15,644 nucleotides of DNA from contig CBDUQN010000073.1 of NCBI GenBank assembly GCA_965369375.1, positions 1 to 15,644 on the forward strand, in the 5' to 3' direction. Numbering within the stretch: the stretch's first letter is position 1; each line of letters starts with the position of its first letter. This stretch comes from CBDUQN01 sp965369375 (lineage in GTDB: Bacteria; Krumholzibacteriota; Krumholzibacteriia; Krumholzibacteriales; Krumholzibacteriaceae). The notes under the pieces are model-generated. The model saw only the letters and a list, made by a program, of their open reading frames with translations, did no database searches and was not told the DNA's origin. The position numbers were made by a program, and so were the translations under genes. Positions 13,879 to 15,644 of this stretch are shown here, one piece after another.

Positions 13879-14380
13879 TTACATCCGGACCTCCATCCAA
13901 TCGAACCAGGCGCCCGTGTTCGTCACCGAGTCGAGCTCCGCCTGCACAATCGCCAAAATGTCCCTCCTCGATCTCGAGGAACCGCGCGAAGAGCGCCTGC
14001 CCCTCAGGGGGCAGCTCGGCCACCATCTGCTTATAGAAGCTGCTCGTCTTTCGCTCCGCCTCGAGCGCCTTCCCGAGCATTTCGATCTCGGTGCCGCGGT
14101 CGACATCCGACATCGTGGACGAGAGCTTGGCCTTCTCGGCGGCGACGGCCGCGTGCGAGGGAACCGAAGTCTTTAGAGCAGTAGGAGTTACCTTCCCCGT
14201 CTCGTGCCACTCGGCGAGGCGTTCCCGCAGGTAGTCGACATGGTCCTGCTCTTCGTCGGCCATGACCTTGCAAACCCTTTTGCCGATCACGTTGCCGACC
14301 TTCTCAGCCGCCTCACGGTAGAAATCACGGACATCGTTTTCGTATTGAATTGCCGTCTGGATGGCCTCTTCGATCGTCAT
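13879..14380 (-). CDS. Rubrerythrin-like ferritin-superfamily diiron protein, frameshifted near C-terminus
   Basis: The frame from 14380 encodes a four-helix ferritin-like domain. Diiron ligand motifs are present: Glu14 (QYENDV), EEQDH with Glu44 and His47, a Glu in ALEAERKTSSFY (about 107-109), and EEGH with Glu138 and His141. Rubrerythrin-like proteins reduce peroxide or store iron in anaerobes; no rubredoxin domain is present. After His141 the open frame reads FGDCAGGARLG and runs on past 13879 to 13841. The adjacent frame instead gives LAIVQAELDSVTNTGAWFDWMEV, the expected C-terminal helix, ending at 13879-13881. One extra base in the A4 run at 13955-13958 (plus strand) explains this; with it removed the protein has 166 residues. 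The ATG is preceded by GGGGGGA. Either a sequencing indel or a real mutation is possible. Confidence 0.82.
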
Positions 14381-14407
14381 GTGGTGTCCCCCCGGGTCGA
14401 TTTGCTT

Positions 14408-14436
14408 ATTATAAGGCAGTTACTATTTTTATAGAA
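14408..14436 (-). promoter_or_regulatory. Promoter of the rubrerythrin-like gene
   Basis: On the minus strand a perfect -10 TATAAT (plus 14408-14413) is preceded, across 17 bases, by a weak -35 TTCTAT (14431-14436). The predicted start near 14401 leaves a leader of about 20 bases. A small CTAT/ATAG inverted repeat in the spacer region could be an operator, but nothing identifies a regulator. Confidence 0.5.
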
Positions 14437-14696
14437 GGGCCGATAATCGATGCGGTAATTCTACCACTCGAAGTTAAAAACCGAAACGGAATAATTATCG
14501 ATACTTCCCTCGTCATTGCCCGCTATCACACGGCACCCCCGCCGTGCGGCTGAATTCTAATAATCCGCAGGGCAGAGTTCCACGGGCTTGATTGTGGGTA
14601 TCTACATTAGGCGCGTACCCGCGTACTCATCCAATCCGGTTTTCTGGAGCCATTCATTGAAGCCATGTATTACAACTTCATCCCGCCATTTATGGC
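14437..14696. other. Intergenic region without a supported gene
   Basis: Between the two promoters I see a 6-bp stem, CACGGC/GCCGTG (14529-14546), partly exclusive with TGCGG/CCGCA (14545-14569). There is also a short direct repeat of CGCGTAC near 14613-14628, and AGCCAT (14648-14653 and 14661-14666) with inverted ATGGCT (14692-14697). A short open stretch on the plus strand (14430-14553) has no start signals. Nothing here can be named. Confidence 0.4.
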
Positions 14697-14725
14697 TTTA
14701 CGGGAATCTGTAGAGTATCTATAAT
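14697..14725 (+). promoter_or_regulatory. Promoter of the CsgG-like lipoprotein gene
   Basis: TTTACG (14697-14702), a 17-base spacer and TATAAT (14720-14725) give a plausible sigma70 promoter with a leader of about 23 bases before the ATG at 14755. Confidence 0.6.
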
Positions 14726-14754
14726 CATGCCCAATCAAAAACCAGGGGGCTGAT

Positions 14755-15644
14755 ATGCTTGCAGATAACCGATACCGTATCGTTTTGGTTGCGCTCATCG
14801 CGATCCTTCTCGCCGGGTGCACCAAATCCGCTTATTACGATAAGATGATCCCCGCCGAGACCGATGTCGGGGGGATCGAGAGGGTGGCCGTCGCCGAATT
14901 CGACGGCCTCCGGCAATCCGGGAGGATCGTCTCCGCAAAGATCGCTGAGGGGATCGTCGACGCCGGCTACTTCAGGCTTTTCGAGCGTGAAAAACTCGAA
15001 GAGATCCTCAAGGAGCGTGAATTCAGCCAATCAGATGCAGTCGATCCAGCGACCGCCAACGAACTGAAGCTTTTCGGCGTCGATGCGCTGATCTTCGGCG
15101 TTGTGGATGTCTACAGCGTGGACGATCAGACCGGCGTAGAGAAGGTCGAGCGCAAGGTCGCTACCGGCAAAACCCGAACGGTCGAAAAGGAGGGCAAGGA
15201 CGGGGAGGTCGAAAAGGTCGAAGAGGAGATCATGGAAACGATCCTCATCGATCGCGGCTATATCATTCGAAGCGGCACCGTCGGCGTTACCTTCCGCCTG
15301 GCGAACATAAATACCGGCGAGATCGTCGCGGTAAAGACAGAGACGGGGCACTTTTCGAAAAAAGCATGGGAGAACGAATCAAACAAGCTGCCGACCAAGG
15401 ACATGATCCTCGACGATCTCTCTACGAGGGTCGTGATCCGCTTTCTGCGTCAGATACAGCCGCGGCATGTTCGGAGAGAGGTCAGATTCGAGAATAACAA
15501 TAATTCATTCACCGAGGTGGGGATCAAGTACGCACAGTCCGGGCTCTGGGACAAGGCCGAAGAGGCGTTCGGGAGGGCTGCGACGTCGAGTGCCTATTCC
15601 GGTGATTCCGGCCACCCATTCCGATTGATTCCGGCCGCCTGTTC
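14755..15644 (+). CDS. CsgG-family outer-membrane lipoprotein, 3' end lost to an insertion element and the window edge
   Basis: The frame is open to the window edge. It starts with a lipoprotein signal (LIAILLAGC, Cys22) and a CsgG-like domain: IERVAVAEFDG, IVSAKIAEGIVDAGYFRLFEREKLEEILKEREF, and ANELKLFGVDALIFGVVDVYSV. This is the TolB-N/CsgG pattern of lipoproteins that assemble secretion channels or scaffold envelope complexes. A charged insertion (residues about 129-162, rich in Lys and Glu) interrupts the domain before the RSGTVGVTFRLANINTGEIVAVKTETG strand pair. A tetratricopeptide-type helix begins near residue 253 (TEVGIKYAQSGLWDKAEEAFGRA). From about residue 279 the frame enters repeated DNA (15591 on) that looks like an insertion-sequence end, so the last residues are not native. 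The ribosome binding site is a G-run (14746-14750). The native protein would be longer. Confidence 0.82.
   Translation, partial: MLADNRYRIVLVALIAILLAGCTKSAYYDKMIPAETDVGGIERVAVAEFDGLRQSGRIVSAKIAEGIVDAGYFRLFEREKLEEILKEREFSQSDAVDPATANELKLFGVDALIFGVVDVYSVDDQTGVEKVERKVATGKTRTVEKEGKDGEVEKVEEEIMETILIDRGYIIRSGTVGVTFRLANINTGEIVAVKTETGHFSKKAWENESNKLPTKDMILDDLSTRVVIRFLRQIQPRHVRREVRFENNNNSFTEVGIKYAQSGLWDKAEEAFGRAATSSAYSGDSGHPFRLIPAAC
15591..15644. mobile_element. Putative terminal repeats of an IS21-type insertion sequence (partial)
   Basis: The last 54 bases begin TGCCTATTCCGGTGATTCC and contain two copies, 23 bases apart, of TGATTCCGGCC (15603-15613 and 15626-15636), alike at 16 of 19 aligned positions. 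Multiple short repeats of the CCGG-ATTCC kind, behind a TG end, are what I recall of IS21-family termini. The element's istA/istB genes would lie beyond the window. The repeats interrupt the CsgG-like frame. Confidence 0.5.

Noticed and set aside
13841..13960. C-terminal tail FGDCAGGARLGDEHG of the rubrerythrin-like ORF
   Set aside because: It is the out-of-frame product after a probable one-base insertion; the adjacent frame gives the expected helix and stop.
14350..14553. 67-codon plus-strand ORF with a tail reading IEGPIIDAVILPLEVKN
   Set aside because: Its start lies antisense within the rubrerythrin-like gene and no ribosome binding site or family match supports it.
14600..14700. Minus-strand stretch reading HGFNEWLQKTGLDEYAG
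   Set aside because: Only about 23 codons without upstream continuation or start; could be a gene remnant but cannot be supported.

Overview
The window reads as a chromosomal segment of an uncultured Gram-negative bacterium of moderate-to-high G+C. Evidence for an outer membrane is strong: five predicted lipoproteins (at 2901, 5775, 12629, 14755 and possibly others), a small beta-barrel ending in aromatic residues (10279), and a CsgG-type lipoprotein. The mix of TPR lipoproteins, a DUF2271-like protein, an archaeal-type phosphoglycerate mutase, a DUF1858 protein and a rubrerythrin-like protein fits an anaerobic or microaerophilic lineage near the FCB/Krumholzibacteria/Eisenbacteria groups. 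That placement is an impression from gene style, not a demonstrated affiliation.

Layout. (1) 203-1179: an ArsR-family repressor with a palindromic operator and a nearly leaderless promoter, then thioredoxin and a small DUF1858 protein; this looks like a thiol/sulfur- or metal-responsive redox operon. (2) 1242-4292, same strand: a GT39/ArnT-like membrane glycosyltransferase and a metallo-beta-lactamase-fold lipoprotein that has lost two conserved metal ligands. (3) 4351-5556, minus strand: ApgM-type phosphoglycerate mutase with a near-consensus promoter, divergent from (4) 5775-7307, a TPR lipoprotein with its own consensus promoter. (5) 7308-7670: non-coding apart from a possible 18-residue basic peptide and a long GC-rich inverted repeat. 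(6) 7671-8860, minus strand: a ParB-domain protein whose start codon overlaps (ATGA) the stop of a 54-residue N-terminal remnant of endonuclease III, with a promoter just upstream of the remnant. (7) 8861-9225: a plus-strand intrinsic terminator with no gene feeding it, preceded by hairpins, which suggests a small RNA or leader. (8) 9226-10788: membrane-anchored rhodanese, MauE/DoxX-like membrane protein and small beta-barrel, packed as an operon. (9) 10958-13849: secreted TPR/DUF2271-like protein and a lipoprotein esterase with an N-terminal glycogen-binding-like E-set domain. (10) 13879-14380, minus strand: a rubrerythrin-like diiron protein whose reading frame is broken by a one-base homopolymer difference near its C-terminus. 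(11) 14755-end: a CsgG-family lipoprotein cut off by what looks like the terminal repeats of an IS21-type insertion sequence.

Functionally, two clusters concern thiol/sulfur redox chemistry (ArsR-thioredoxin-DUF1858 and rhodanese-MauE), and several others are envelope proteins of unknown detailed role. No complete new defence or mobile system is visible. The most unusual items are the truncated nth coupled to a ParB-like gene, the orphan terminator with upstream hairpins, the metal-site-deficient MBL lipoprotein, the frameshifted rubrerythrin and the IS-interrupted CsgG gene. No tRNA, rRNA or CRISPR array was recognised.
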